A stretch of 64,000 nucleotides of DNA from Branchiostoma lanceolatum (GCF_035083965.1 NC_089737.1:13877029-13941028); one strand, 5' to 3'. Positions 11,230 to 22,330 are shown, counted from the stretch's first letter. Translations and numbers: made by a program. The notes: a model not told the origin generated them from the sequence alone.

Positions 11230-11380
11230 AAATAGTCAGGTGTTTCAGGCAGTATCCGCCATCTTTCATTAGAATCAGTCTCCATCCCATTCGATGATGA
11301 AAGATAGCGGATGCTGTCTGACACGGCTGACCCTACAGCTTGATTTATTCTGCATTGTTTCCCAAAGGTCTGTTTAATGA
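11230..11380. repeat. Dispersed hairpin repeat copy
   Basis: An imperfect inverted pair is present: GCAGTATCCGCCATCTTTCAT and GATGAAAGATAGCGGATGCTG, followed by the family tail GCTTGATTTATTCTGCA. Confidence 0.7.
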
Positions 11381-11489
11381 ACGCAAAGCTTTCAGAACGG
11401 CGTCCGAAAATTGATGGCGGACCGGATGCAGATGTAGACCGAAATTAACTGGGCGCCAGGGACACAATCAGACACTGTTTAATAATAAT

Positions 11490-11870
11490 AATAATATCAG
11501 GTGTATTTATTAACGCATAGGAAAAGGAACAAATTGATGACCAGCCTACCTAACGGAGTTGTTTATCGGTAAAAGCTTCGGTCGGTATATAAGGGACTAT
11601 CGCTGGAAATGATGGAGTTGGGAAAGAAAATTTTCCTTAAAGCGGTATCTCACTTTCTCATTGTTAATGATGAAAGATAGCGGATGCTGTCTGGCACTGT
11701 TTAACGCCTAGGAAGAGGAACAAATTAATAACCAGCCTACCTAACGGCATTGTTTATCGGTAAAAGCTTCGGTAGACAAGGGACCCTCACTAGAAATGAT
11801 GGAGTTTGGATAGAAAACTTCCCCAATGGTTTCATTAAGACGGGTATGTCACATTCTCAGTTCCGATACA
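11490..11870. repeat. Two-copy direct repeat, about 195 bp
   Basis: GGAACAAATT, ACCAGCCTACCTAACGG, TTGTTTATCGGTAAAAGCTTC and GAAATGATGGAGTT occur in order in both halves. A weaker third copy is visible at about 12.12-12.22 kb. Confidence 0.75.
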
Positions 11871-12435
11871 ACATGACTTTATTTTAAATCGCAGCGTTTC
11901 CACTAAATCAAAAACCAACGTGCTATGATTAGCGATTGATCAAAAATAGTTCCGCAGTGATAGAAGACTGTTCACCGTTTTACCCCTTTTGCGAGTTTTT
12001 CTAAATCTAAAAACGAAAATCGCAATTTCAGGCGACAAATTGAAATTGATTTGGAACGCCTGCGATTTGGTGCAGTTTGGCGCCTTCTAGTTAGACTGAA
12101 TTAAACGGTCACTGAGAACAAAATTAGACACAATTTTACGATAAAAGAAGCAAATTCCTTTCATATCACTCCTAATAAACGACGTTGTTTGTCGGCAAAA
12201 GCGTCGGCAAAAAAATTCATTACATGATAACTACGCATGTAAAGAGTGCAGCTGCAGTACTACGCGGCAAATTAGGACACGTAAGAGCAATGACACAAGA
12301 GAAGTAACTGTTACAAGCTTACTCACCCAGACTCTGATCCTCCCTAGCGCCGTGACAAATTGGGCAGCAGGCTTTCAGACAGCTTAAAAAACACCGTTAG
12401 GTACGCGTACTAAACCCTTCGATGTACCACTAAAC
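11871..12435. other. Intergenic, no gene seen
   Basis: Apart from the weak third copy of the preceding repeat I see nothing to annotate. Confidence 0.4.
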
Positions 12436-12448
12436 AACTGCTAACGTC

Positions 12449-12712
12449 GTGGGGTCGTGTGGCGTAGCGGCAGGGTGTTCGACTCAGAACCAAGAGGTCC
12501 CGAGTTCGAATCCCCCTGACGCCACCTATGTTGTGCCCTTGGGAAAGGCACTTTACAAGACTTTCCTCACTTCGCCCAGGTGTATAGAAATAAAAATGGG
12601 TATGTTGTTATCTGTACGTGGCACTGTTAATATAAGTTATAAAAAACTTGAGTGCAGTGCCACGTCGTCCTTGTCTGTCAAAAACAAAAGTAGAAAAGTA
12701 AAAAAAAAAAAA
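12449..12712 (+). mobile_element. tRNA-derived SINE with perfect 13-bp target-site duplication
   Basis: The head resembles a tRNA with an A-box-like TGGCGTAGCGGCAGG and a B box GAGTTCGAATCC. The body contains TGCCCTTGGGAAAGGCACTT and GTGCAGTGCCACGTCGTC and ends in a poly(A) tract at about 12700-12712. AACTGCTAACGTC is repeated exactly at 12436-12448 and 12713-12725, which fixes both ends. Other copies are at 18928-19161 (plus) and 22788-23025 (minus). Confidence 0.93.
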
Positions 12713-13296
12713 AACTGCTAACGTCAGAGACGGACACACGGCCACTCACTCTGTATAATTCAATCATAAAGACAATTACAGATGTAGTGGTGATGCACTC
12801 AAGCCCACACACACACACGTCTATTAGCGCCACCACTAACCATATACACAAAAACATATGAAGCAATAATCAAGAACATTTCGACTTCGATTCATGTCGT
12901 TTAGATCAAATGGATTGACTTTGAAACTCAGGATTCACCAATGAGAGACCGCCCTAACAGAGTCGGTAATTCTGGAAGAACGCAATCTCTACATACAGTG
13001 ACATATCTCTACAATGTCGGATGCGCCTTGTCATAATAGATATTTCTCCGCAAAATGATAAGACAGCGAACTTGAACGAGATTTAAATATGAGCTTGGCG
13101 CTCATTAGGAAAGACTCAGAGCTCTAATAGCTCCATCCACATACTCTTATAATGAGTCTAAAGGGACCCTCTGCTAGCTTAGTGATAAAAAACTGACGTA
13201 TGTCCGCGAGCAAACGCGTATCCTGTCAAACTTACTTTCTGTCTAGTTCTCGCAACCGGTAAACGGACTTTAGGCGTAACACACCAGTTTTGTAAA

Positions 13297-13560
13297 TTAG
13301 GTACACGCTACGTAAGACCGGACTGTAAGGTTTGATCCACTCACACCGGGAAGGAACCCTTCTCTCTTTTGCGCAAGCGTGGTGGGATCTAATGAGGATG
13401 CTTCCACGGTACGTAGTGGCAACGAGTTCCACTCTACGATTGTTCTAGAAAAATACGAATCTTTGAACATATCAATCCTAGGTTGAAAAGTCTGGCACTT
13501 GAAGGTATGACTATTTATTGTCCTTTTCTGAGCTGTATGGACCCCTCCTCCTTTCGATAC
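13297..13560 (-). pseudogene. LINE reverse-transcriptase C-terminal remnant
   Basis: The minus frame contains TAQKRTINSHTFK, DSYFSRTIVEWNSLP and VEASSL. This is the recurring 'sFFprTi.eWNsLP...eA.SLd' tail of CR1/Jockey-like RT ORFs. It lacks the catalytic domain, so it is a fragment. A similar AQKRTRNNHDLKF fragment is in a WDR77 intron near 34.5 kb. Confidence 0.7.
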
Positions 13561-13564
13561 GAAG

Positions 13565-13724
13565 AAGAACTTTATTGCACGGCAATTGCGCATGATACAA
13601 GGTATGGCAAGAATTCGGTTCCATAACACAAAGTGGAAGTATAGAATAAGACTTACATCATAATTACTAATACAATACAATAAGGGCTAGTATACGTTTT
13701 CGATATTGTGTTATAATCATTGAT
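13565..13724. other. LINE 3' tail-like sequence
   Basis: GAAGAACTTTATTGCACGG resembles, on this strand, the 3' end of the LINE at 3.5 kb (ATCTTTATTGCATG). It is probably part of a second degraded LINE. Confidence 0.4.
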
Positions 13725-13850
13725 TTAATAATCAGTTTCAGTATTTTTTCTAATGTGAAAGCAGTCTTTTAGATATTCACCTATGTGGGGATTGTTGCAT
13801 TTAAGTATGTACTCAAAACGGTCTGTAGCATCGAGACTCTTAAAACTTGT
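13725..13850 (-). pseudogene. Second LINE C-terminal remnant
   Basis: The minus frame ends FKSLDATDRFEYILK...YLKDCFHIRKN and then stops. This resembles the extreme C-terminus of LINE RT proteins, where a TDkF.yl block precedes a helix ending in a basic tail. It is short and without a catalytic core, so the call rests on pattern only. Confidence 0.45.
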
Positions 13851-13859
13851 ACTTGTTTT

Positions 13860-14075
13860 ACGTGTGATGGGTTCTTTTACGTGCTCGAGGTGTGGCTTTC
13901 CTGAAGCACGGGACTCCATTTCTAAAAAAAGTTCTATCCGAGGGTCTCTCCTTAGGCTAGTTGAAGCTCAGTTTTAAGTACTTTTCCCAAAGGCACACTA
14001 TCGGGGGGTTGAAACCCAGAACTTCTTGATTCTAGGCCAAAAACTAACCATTACGCTACAACCATTACACCATGA
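13860..14075 (-). mobile_element. Degraded tRNA-derived SINE
   Basis: The body GTGCTCGAGGTGTGGCT matches the copy at 27.3 kb. The tRNA-like head at the far end (minus strand) includes a B-box-like GGGTTTCAACCC and the complement of CATTACGCTACAACC. Confidence 0.6.
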
Positions 14076-14167
14076 TGATGCCACACAAGAGTGAACGGAT
14101 AGATCTCTATCAGAGGAATCGATTTTTGAGAGTGACGTCTCAAGATCTGTCTACTACCACTCTGTCT

Positions 14168-14430
14168 CAAGAGGTTGTCATACAATACTAGTAGTCTCTA
14201 CCAGACCAACTAGACTATGCTGGAGATAGAATATTTGCCAGAGAAGTTTGGCCACCATAGGGGATCATTTGTCTACTAAGGGAGTCGGCTACGGATAGAG
14301 GGTCCAGTATGCCATCCACTGTAAGTTCTATAGCGGACTAACTCCTCTGGCATGTTATCCGTCTATATTTGGCCCATTTCTACGTTTCCAGCGACCTGTG
14401 GAGCCTGGTAGAGGCTAGGTTAGTCCCACA
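14168..14430. mobile_element. Inverted-repeat element remnant
   Basis: Sequence CCAGACCAACTAGAC...GCCAGAGAAGTTTGGCCACC is related to 27.47-27.54 kb and, inverted, to 17.03-17.11 kb. The right part, GAGCCTGGTAGAGGCTAG, matches the ends of the elements at 19.26-19.46 and 20.60-20.78 kb. Boundaries are uncertain. Confidence 0.5.
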
Positions 14431-15317
14431 AGGCATTGAACTTTCAAGGGGCCAGTAACCCCATGTAGTGGGCTGTGGCGACACATGTAACAACAAGCCT
14501 GAGGAATGTACGGAAGAACATGTAGTACCAATTAGAGCTTTAGGGGAAACACATGCATGGCATAGTTCCGACCCCCCTCCCCCTACAACGCAATGTGTAT
14601 CAGGTAAAAATAACTCAAACGTAGTCACAAACATCAATAATAAGCGGTGGAGAAAAATGTATCTTGGGCAGAAAGTAGTCAACTATTTGTAAAAAATATC
14701 ACGCAAAACCACTATACACTGAACGCTTCAAATCCATTTCAAGGTTTTAGGTTGAGTAGAGAAATAAACGTTGGATAGAATGCAGTGGACAAGTTGCCAA
14801 CAATCATTTACGCGGCAGAAAAACCGCTTCTATATACGAATCCCATCGAAGCCCTCTTTAATAGGCGAACAAACTTGGCTTTGTGTGACCTTTGATTTTA
14901 TCATGATTGGAATATGACGCACGGTGTTAACGCATGCTTTACTTGAAAGACAACAAAACATACAAACATTAAAAAACGTTTTCTATCTATAAAATTCGTG
15001 GAGCGATCTGTCAGATCTTTTGTCGTCCATATCGGTCACATATATCATCGGCCGTAGCCTTCAGATATAATTCTTTCATCTTCCTCCTCCTACTCATTCC
15101 TATAACATCAATATACGGCGTCCCGCCAGCTACGTGATGGATGTCGTCCCAGCGGGGAGTACAATAATCAAAACCGTTTCGACAACATCAGGACAGGCGC
15201 GAGCTGAACACTAATGTGGACAATCACACACGCGCGCAGAAACGTGTCGACGCGTGGCAAAGGATGCGGAAAGAAAAGGAAAGTGATCCCGAACCAGTTT
15301 AGCTCAAATGAACTCAA
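14431..15317. other. Intergenic, no gene seen
   Basis: Short frames on both strands at 14380-14692 are mirror images of one another and have no domain. No structural RNA was recognised. Confidence 0.4.
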
Positions 15318-15597
15318 TGAACAGATGAGCTAATCTTCCACTGGTCGTGACAGAGAGGACAGACGCTATGTACAGTATTTACAGGTTCATTGTACCGGGG
15401 AAATCCCCCTAGCTCTTTTCGACAAGCACAATGAACAGTGGGCCACGGCTTAACGTCCCGTCCTAGGACTGCGACCCTTTCCGGTAGCGTGCATGTCGAG
15501 TGAGGGACACAGTCGGGATCGAACCCGGGGCTTCTATGTCCAGGGGCAAGATCGCCAACCACTGGACTACGCACGCTACCTTTCCATACGCCATTGT
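15318..15597 (-). mobile_element. tRNA-derived SINE, second family
   Basis: On the minus strand it opens GTAGCGTGCGTAGTCCAGTG (A-box region) followed by GGTTCGATCC (B box). The body has CAGTGGGCCACGG..., GACAAGCAC... complements and a tail near TTCCACTGGTCGTGACAGAG. A second copy is at 17285-17625. Confidence 0.8.
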
Positions 15598-15899
15598 TGT
15601 ACATGCTCTGATGCGGAGAGGCAAGGACTTTTGTTTACAGCGAAGAACCGTAAAAGTGAGTGGCAGGGACCTTTACTGAAAGCGGATAACTGTCAAGGAG
15701 ATTTATAAGATGTCTTCTTAAAGCGAAGAACCGTCGCACTGATTACAAAGACCTTTCGGAGTGTCAAAATTAATGGCAAGAAATTGTGTTGACCTTTAGT
15801 ACGACAAAAGGACCTTTACTTGAACCCGCGCATTGCGCATTAAACGCCGAGCGGGTAAATCCGTTCCGTAGCGATGAACTTTTATCCATGGTCGTTAGC

Positions 15900-16050
15900 A
15901 AATCGAAGGAAAGAAGGAAATACGCAATGAGAAAAGGAAGGCAATGAAGAATAGAGGAAAGATAAAGACAGAAATAAGGAAAGAAAACGCAAGAAAAAAG
16001 AAGGAAAGAAAGAAAGAAGGAAAGAAGAAAAGAAAAGGAAGAAAGAAAGC
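15900..16050 (+). repeat. Polypurine (GAA/GGAA-rich) tract
   Basis: About 150 bases are almost entirely A and G on the plus strand (GGAAAGAAAGAAAGAAGGAAAG and similar). It is simple-sequence DNA; the minus-strand Phe/Ser-rich frame across it is an artefact. Confidence 0.85.
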
Positions 16051-16264
16051 CAGTCTATCCATGCCTATAATAGCTATATAACGAACTACGTATATCACCA
16101 ACCATAGTTGAGTAGTAATGCGGGGTATGACTTTCAAAGGAAGGAAGCTTTCTTGAACCTTAAGTGGTTTGATTGTTCTGCTCTGCGGGAGGATTACTGG
16201 CGTGTTACGCAGAAGGGCGGTTAAACCGGCTATATAGATACAGATACAGATTATGCACAGATAC

Positions 16265-16490
16265 TTTATGTACAAGGTCCTCCGGAAATCTCAAAGGATC
16301 TAACCTGCTTCTTATACACCTCAGCGATGCAAATACAACTCTCCAAGGAGCACTTAAGTTATCCTGGTCTGCTGAAGGAGAGCAAATTTGTTATGTACAG
16401 GGCCATCTAGAAATCTTTAAGGATTTGACCTGTTTCTTAAGTACCTCAGCGATGCAATAAGAACTCTCCGAGGCACACTTAAGTTTTTGA
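16265..16490. repeat. Two-copy direct repeat, about 115 bp
   Basis: TATGTACA(A/G)GG, GAAATCT, TTCTTA, ACCTCAGCGATGCAA, AACTCTCC and CACTTAAGTT occur in order twice. Confidence 0.75.
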
Positions 16491-17284
16491 AATGTCAAAA
16501 CTTCAATAACTGGCGCTAGCCTGAGTGCTACCCTGGTTAGTTCCAAGCTCTACCTGCACCAACCAGGCGCGCATTGATTTTCTACCCCTTGCAAAGGAAA
16601 ACTGCAGATAACCTAATAACTCCCCCGGGAAGCATGATATCACTTCAATTACTCCGCCGACAGTTTATTGCAAACTTATGCGGTTTAAGTAGGGCAAGTG
16701 CTGTACAATAACGGTTACCTTTACACATACATTTCTTCTTCGATCGAATATGGGTATTGATATTGAGTGGACCACCTCAGTCCCTATATCTGAACCAGTG
16801 GCTGTCTGTCTTTAAGTAGGGTAGAGATCGCTAAAGTTGAACCCAAACTTCTGATTGCCGCTAACTCAGCTTTATTCCAATGGTAACCGCCTCATCTACG
16901 GATGTTTAAAATATCCTCCATCAGGCCTTCCTACGGGCGTATGGATCGTAGAATTTGGCCAAAAAAGGAATTATTGGGCGGTAGACTCAGTCTACAGTAA
17001 GGTCAATAATTCGCCCGCCTCCAAATGAAACCCTCTGGTGGCCACACTTCCCTGAAAAATGTTCTCCCTATAGCCGGCGTAGTTAGTCTGGTAGAGACTA
17101 GTTTAAAAGGGCGTCGCTTGCGATGCAAGAGAATGACGACAGTGATTTGAAAATTTCTGGACATTGACAGATGGCTGTATTGCTTATTGTAAGGTCCTAA
17201 AATGAGAGTTGCGCCGCTTTCTTCCCGGTAAGCCTCCCAAATTTAAAAAGAAAGATTGGATTCCGAACTTATCTAGCGCCAGTT
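16491..17284. other. Intergenic with one inverted-repeat fragment
   Basis: 17.02-17.11 kb (CTGGTGGCCACACTTCC, GTAGTTAGTCTGGTAGAG) is the inverted counterpart of sequence at 14.2 and 27.5 kb. Nothing else was recognised. Confidence 0.45.
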
Positions 17285-17625
17285 TATCTCACTGAAGAGC
17301 TATTCTTCCACTGGTTGTGACAGAGAAGACGGACGTCTGCCTTAATCCTTGTGTAATGTGTGAGCATAAGTGTGTAAATACCATCATAATTTACAAGTCT
17401 GCCAAGTGATGGTATACTCAATAAAGATTTTAAAGATTTCAAAGATAGGTTCCTTGTACTGGGAAATTCTTTTCGACAAGTACAATGAACAGTGGGCCAC
17501 GGTCCTAAGGACTGCAACCCTTTCCAGTAAGATAAAAGTTGGGTGAGCGACACAACCGGGATTCAAACTCCCAACCTCTTAGTCCAGAGGCAGTGTCGCT
17601 AACCACTGGACTGCGCACGCTACAC
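17285..17625 (-). mobile_element. tRNA-derived SINE, second family, diverged copy
   Basis: It shares TCTTCCACTGGTTGTGACAGAG, AACAGTGGGCCACGG, CAACCCTTTCC and ACCACTGGACTGCGCACGC with the copy at 15.3-15.6 kb, but has an insertion in the body. Confidence 0.75.
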
Positions 17626-17764
17626 TTTCTGGACGCCACTTGCACTTGTCGATCGCTAGTGGTGAAATCCCGTGCGTTCTTCTGTTCTGCGGGAATAGAG
17701 CCTACCATCGATTTCAACCTTGTCAGCGTTCCAACGACCGCTAGCGCTCTACCAGCTTAAAAGG

Positions 17765-18240
17765 GACACTAGGTGCCAAATGCACACATGCTGAAAGACA
17801 CTTGTTCAGACATCAAGTGCACTATGTTCAAAATACAAGAGCACGAAGTCCATCAAGAACCATTATCTTACACCAAGCCTCGCCCGCAGCCTATTAATAT
17901 ACCTTCCGAAGGCTCTGCTAAATCGGGCTGAGGTTTCCATCTTTGTAGGTATGGCCTCTATAGCTGTCAGCCAATCAAAAATCGCCTAGATGTTTTCTTT
18001 AGGTAAAGCCAATTCTCTGATTGGCTGACAGCTGGTCGGAGACCACAATCACTAAAGAGGAAACCTCAGCCCGGTTTAGCATAGCCTCACAGAGGTATAT
18101 ATTGTACAGGCTTCCGGGGCGAGGCTCTATGTTAGAGAATGGTTCTTGAAAAAGTTCGTGCTCTTGTATTTTGAACATAGTGCACTTGATGTCTGAACAA
18201 GTGTCTTTCAACATATGTGCATTTGGCAATTGATGCCCCT
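17765..18240. mobile_element. Large foldback element, arms about 225 bp
   Basis: The left arm (GAAAGACACTTGTTCAGACA, TCAAAATACAAGAGCACGAA, GGGCTGAGGTTTCC, CTGTCAGCCAATCA) is found inverted in the right arm with a very short centre around 18.0 kb. The ends carry TGCCAAATGCACA and TGTGCATTTGGCA. No ORF is conserved. Confidence 0.85.
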
Positions 18241-18708
18241 ACTTTTAGACTGGTAGAGCGGTCGTTGGAGAGCTGACCAAGCTGAAACCTGCTAGTGTAT
18301 TGTATAGGCGCCGAGAAATGCTCTGAGTAGGAGAAGGTAGATCGATGTATCAAAAGCACGACGTCCACTCGGAGCACGATGACGAAACATCAAGAGCACT
18401 GTAACACTTGACATCAAGAGCAGTCAAAAACGATTTTTGCCGAGAACTATGTTTTCGCAAACTCCAGCAAGGACATTGACTGTAATATGTTCATTACGAT
18501 TTCCCTAATAACCATTGCAACGTAAAAGTTTTTTGTTTATTTCTCAAAAGTCTTGCCGTCACACTAGCTGTCAACAACTAATGGCTGGGGTTTTTTTCAT
18601 CGTCCGACGGTCGCCGAATCGCAAAGAGTTGCGCGTGTTTGTCACCTGGAAATTTTACTTGTCAATTTGGACGGTGAATCGGAAATCATCAGCCGATCCC
18701 TAAAATCG

Positions 18709-18796
18709 TAGCCTGGTATCCAAACCTATTACTGGATCTTATACGTCCCGAGTATCTTCTGTCCTCTCCACAATTCTGACCACAGAGGAGACACGG
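18709..18796. mobile_element. Fragment starting with TAGCCTGG end
   Basis: TAGCCTGGTATCCAAACCTATTA matches the end of the element at 62.49 kb. It is followed directly by another family member, so it is probably a truncated copy. Confidence 0.5.
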
Positions 18797-18919
18797 TAGC
18801 CTGGAATCCATCCTATTTTGCTTCCGGCCGCTACCCTAGCTGCGCTGCGCTACCCAAGCTCCGCCGGCAGCGGAACTTGGGTAGCGAACGGAAGCTAAAT
18901 AGGCTGGACTCCAGGCTAG
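18797..18919. mobile_element. Small TAGCCTGGAATCC-family MITE with 9-bp target duplication
   Basis: It begins TAGCCTGGAATCCATCCTAT and ends with the inverted ATAGGCTGGACTCCAGGCTA. The flanks GAGACACGG (left) and GAGACTCGG (right) match at 8 of 9 bases. The inside is a second hairpin (GCTACCCAAG / CTTGGGTAGC). Nine-base duplications suggest a Mutator-like origin. Confidence 0.75.
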
Positions 18920-18927
18920 AGACTCGG

Positions 18928-19161
18928 GGTCGTGTGGCGTAACGGCAGGGTGTGCGGCCCAGAACCAAGCGGTCCCGGGTTCGAATCCCCTGACGCCACC
19001 GATGTCGTGCCCTTGGGAAAGGCACTTTACACGATTTTCCTCACTCCACCTAGGTGTAGAAATGGGTATAATGTTCTCTGTACGTGGCACTGTTGGAATA
19101 GGTTATGGAAAACTTGAGTGCAGTGCCACGTCGTCCTTGTCTGTCCAAAAGCGAAAATAAA
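18928..19161 (+). mobile_element. tRNA-derived SINE, same family as 12449-12712
   Basis: The A-box-like TGGCGTAACGGCAGG and B box GGGTTCGAATCC head a body with CCCTTGGGAAAGGCACTT and CAGTGCCACGTCGTCC. AGACTCGG flanks it at 18920-18927 and 19162-19169. It inserted at the end of the preceding MITE. Confidence 0.9.
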
Positions 19162-19254
19162 AGACTCGGTATATCTGGCCATGAAGACCGCGCAGTGACG
19201 GCACACCGGGTGTGTTACTGGCGAATATTAATTAATCTCTAAGCAGGTGTTTGT

Positions 19255-19460
19255 TAGCATCTACTAGGCTCCAGAGGCGGCTGGAAAGAGTAGAAATTGG
19301 CCAAATACACAGAAAAACATACAAGAGAAGTTAGTCTGCTATAGGGGTACAGTTTGCCGATGACATATTGGACCCTCTCTCCGTAGCCGACTTCCTTAGT
19401 ATCCTATTCACTCTATTTCTACTATTTTTCCAGCCATTCGCGGAGCCTGGTAAAGGCTAC
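19255..19460. mobile_element. Inverted-repeat element
   Basis: CTAGGCTCCAGAGGCGGCTGG...AGTAGAAATTGGCCAAAT is mirrored by CTATTTCTACTATTTTTCCAGCC...GGAGCCTGGTAAAGG. It is related to 20.60-20.78 kb. Confidence 0.6.
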
Positions 19461-20595
19461 ATGTTTGTCAAGAAACCGGTTCCGCGGAGCACCAGGTCTT
19501 TCTTTTTTCTGGGACCGGGGGCGGGAGAAATGTTACGATTTTGCCTTTTTACATCTGCTCAGAGATTAAATAATATCAACTAAGGTCAGTGCTAAACGAC
19601 CTGGAGGGCATACGGAGCAACCTAACCTAGCTAGTGCATAATGAACTAGACCTTCAGATCAGGACAACCTAGCCTAATCCAGGGCAAAATGAGAACCTTT
19701 ACGCTGATTGGTCAATATCTTAAGCTCAAGTTAGAGCGCCCTGCACTAGGGAGGCACAGAAAAGGTATAAAAAGAGGAGTGGTCTGATCTCTGTCATTCG
19801 TGATAAAGACGAATAAAGTCGAAACCGGTCGAATTCCATCTCAGCGCTGTCATTTCCCAGAACTACACGAATGGGATTCAATGATAATTTTATTTGGAGC
19901 TCCCAGACTCGACGGGCAAAGTATTCATTCCTGCTGTTTGACGCGAACCAAAGCGTTTGGCGCGCCAGCACTTAACAGCGCGTGCCAGCAGGTACTAGAT
20001 GTATTTGATAAATGCTATAAATCATCACTATTCCCCGAAGGATGAATAATTTGGATGGAATTTGAGGAATTAAGAGGAGTGACATGAACCCAGGACGGGG
20101 GACGCCACGGGAGGGGGCCTATTAGGCGCAGACGAGGGCGCGGCGCGATAAAAGTCAGAGGTCTTCGCGGCAAAAATAGACCAGGGATGAACTGGAAAAT
20201 AACCTAGCCTGGTAAGCAGACCATCGGGAGCTCCCGGGGATCCCTACGGTACAGGGAGTGTTGTCCGCCCGTCCAGACAGATTGGCGCACACCGTGGAAT
20301 TTTACGGGGTTTGTGTCAACTAGTTCGCTCTTCGGGCCGACTGGATAGTCGGCGAAAGACCATTGCTTTGTAGGACTTGGGTAATCTTCAAGCAGGTCTA
20401 TCAGTGACAATGGCAGTATCCAAAGCGCAAAAGCAGTTTTATTGGCCACCTCGATTTTTGCTTTTGCCCGTTGGATACTGTCATTGCCACCGATAGATCT
20501 ACTTGGAGATTAGGACTTGGACCGGTGAAACAGCCCTAAGCTGGTCCGTTGAGAATTGTCACCCGGCTACATGTGTGCGCATGCCTAATCTGGTC
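19461..20595. other. Intergenic; possible retroposon fragment
   Basis: No gene is supported. At about 19.77-19.85 kb a TATAAAAAG box is followed within 40 bases by CGTGATAAAGAC...GTCGAAACCGGTC, which resembles the TGATGA...GAAAC repeats at 24.6 kb. The remainder is unrecognised. Confidence 0.4.
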
Positions 20596-20785
20596 TCCGG
20601 GCTCTCCCCTAGCCTCTACCAGGCTCCGCAGATCGCTGTAGAAATAGTAGAAATCGGCCAAATAGAGTGAATAGTATGCCAAGGGCAGTCCGCTATGCAG
20701 GGAAGGTCAATAGGCGACCAACGTTGGCCGATTTCTACTATTTTCCCAGCGATCAGTGGAGCCTGGCAGAGGCTAGCTCTCCCCG
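20596..20785. mobile_element. Palindromic MITE
   Basis: CTAGCCTCTACCAGGCTCCGC...AATAGTAGAAATCGGCCAA pairs with TTGGCCGATTTCTACTATTTTC...GGAGCCTGGCAGAGGCTAG. The arms are about 60 bp. Confidence 0.8.
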
Positions 20786-20869
20786 GGTTGCAACCTTGAT
20801 TCAACCGGATGGAACAGGTGGTTGCGAAGTCGCGCTTTGCTACTGGCTTGTTTTAACTGTTAGAGAACA

Positions 20870-21060
20870 GAGTATCAAGCACGTAAAGCCGGCGGCCCCG
20901 TGTATGAGGGAGCTACAGACGTTGAAACTGACGCAAAAGAACCAAACACACTTATCGAGAAGAGTAGGGGTGACCCGGTGTGCTTGGTCAAAAAAACGCG
21001 AGCCGTAGCGAAGCCGCATTGCAGTTCCGCCAGCAAAAATTGTAATACTTTGCCTCAATT
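20870..21060 (-). repeat. Dispersed repeat, inverted relative to 10.70-10.91 kb
   Basis: GCACGTAAA, GCCGGCGGCCCCGTGTATGA, ACACTTATCGAGAA, GGGTGACCCGGTGTGCTTGG and CGAAGCCGCATTGCAG are the reverse complement of blocks in the earlier copy. The type is unknown. Confidence 0.65.
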
Positions 21061-21364
21061 GCGGATGACAAAAAGAAGAAAAATGTAGCTAGTCAAGAAA
21101 TAGCTATTTTAGAAGGAGGCGAAGTGTTTAAAAGGTGTACCGTAATGTTGCAAAAACATGGATAAAACACGGAATCTGAGTCCGATACAAAGTACCCAAG
21201 TCTTGTGCTTTGTAAACACATCTGTATGTGCTTTGTAATGGATTACATTGTTTGTTGTACAATGTTCAATCACCAGCGCTTTTGCTACTTGTTGAATAGT
21301 TCTGACTTTATACAGCCGACAAATAGATAAAATCAAATCCTTACATCTGCATGGACATCTTCCA

Positions 21365-21720
21365 TGTAAATCATCTGGATGGTATCTAAAATCAAACATC
21401 TTCAGAAGAAGACAAGATACGTCTGTACTCACGTCATTTAAAGCATCTGGGTGGTTTATACAAAGAACTTCAGAAGAAGAAAAGATATGTCTGTACTCAC
21501 GTCATTTAAAGCATCTGAACGGTTTATACAATCAAAGAATTCCAGAAGAAGAAAAGGCACCTCTGTACTCATGACATTTACAGCATCTGGACGGTTTATA
21601 CAATCAAATAATGTCAGAAGAAGAAAAGGCACCTCTGTACTAGCGTTATCTAAAGCATCTGGACGGTGTATATAATAAAGGAGCTTCAGAAGAAGACAAG
21701 ATACCCCCTGTACTCACGTT
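21365..21720. repeat. Tandem array, about 75 bp unit, 4-5 copies
   Basis: Units share GCATCTGGACGGTTTATAC, TCAGAAGAAGAAAAG and CTCTGTACTCACGTC. Frames through it are artefacts. Confidence 0.85.
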
Positions 21721-22069
21721 AGGTTGTGCGACGAAGCGGCGAGCGAGCCCTCAAACAGCAACTCTGACCAGCGGCTGCTGACTGACTGACCGGAGCTCTA
21801 GCGGGCCGCTGCCTGCGGTGCTACGGGGGGCGGGGGAGGGTCATGCCGCAGGGGGGCTTCGCCAAGGAACGCTGCTCTACGGGGATAGAGCTCACCCCCA
21901 CGACTTTGCGGAAAGACAAAACTGTACACAGGTTGAAAACAGACGACGATCTTTATCTATAATTATAGTGGGGCAAGGTTATTCCTCAACTGACCATTGC
22001 GAGACTGGCAGTGGCTAAAGACTTGAGCCGTAGCGAAGCCTCATTGCACGGCTGGCTGCTCGAAAAAGC
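21721..22069. other. GC-rich spacer, no gene seen
   Basis: It includes a G-rich run near 21.82-21.86 kb. No reading frame with recognisable content. Confidence 0.35.
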
Positions 22070-22330
22070 ATAATGCCTCATCTCAATTAAGGATGACTGC
22101 TTTACCTTATTTGGATGTAGACGAACGCTCGCGTTGGTATATGCAAATTAGCGATCATTTCAACAAAAGTTCAGAGTAAAAATATCATGCCTCGTCTCAG
22201 TTGAGGATGACTACTTTACCTTTTATGGACATAGACGGACGGCCGAGTAGCTATAATGTCATGTGCAAATCTTTGATCATTTCAACAATAGTCATGAGTA
22301 AAAACATCTTGCCTCGTCTCAGTTAAAGGA
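22070..22330. repeat. Tandem repeat, about 115 bp, 2-3 copies
   Basis: GAGGATGACTnCTTTACCTT, GATCATTTCAACAA and GCCTCGTCTCAGTT recur in order; a further diverged copy is at 22.67-22.77 kb. Confidence 0.7.

Noticed and set aside
12460..12530. Functional tRNA gene
   Set aside because: A and B boxes are present but the sequence continues into a repeated body with poly(A) tail and target duplication, and the cloverleaf is not intact; it is a SINE head. The same holds at 15.5, 17.6, 18.95, 22.97 and 27.4 kb.
15895..16275. 126-codon minus frame rich in Phe/Ile/Leu, resembling a membrane protein
   Set aside because: It is the complement of a simple polypurine tract.
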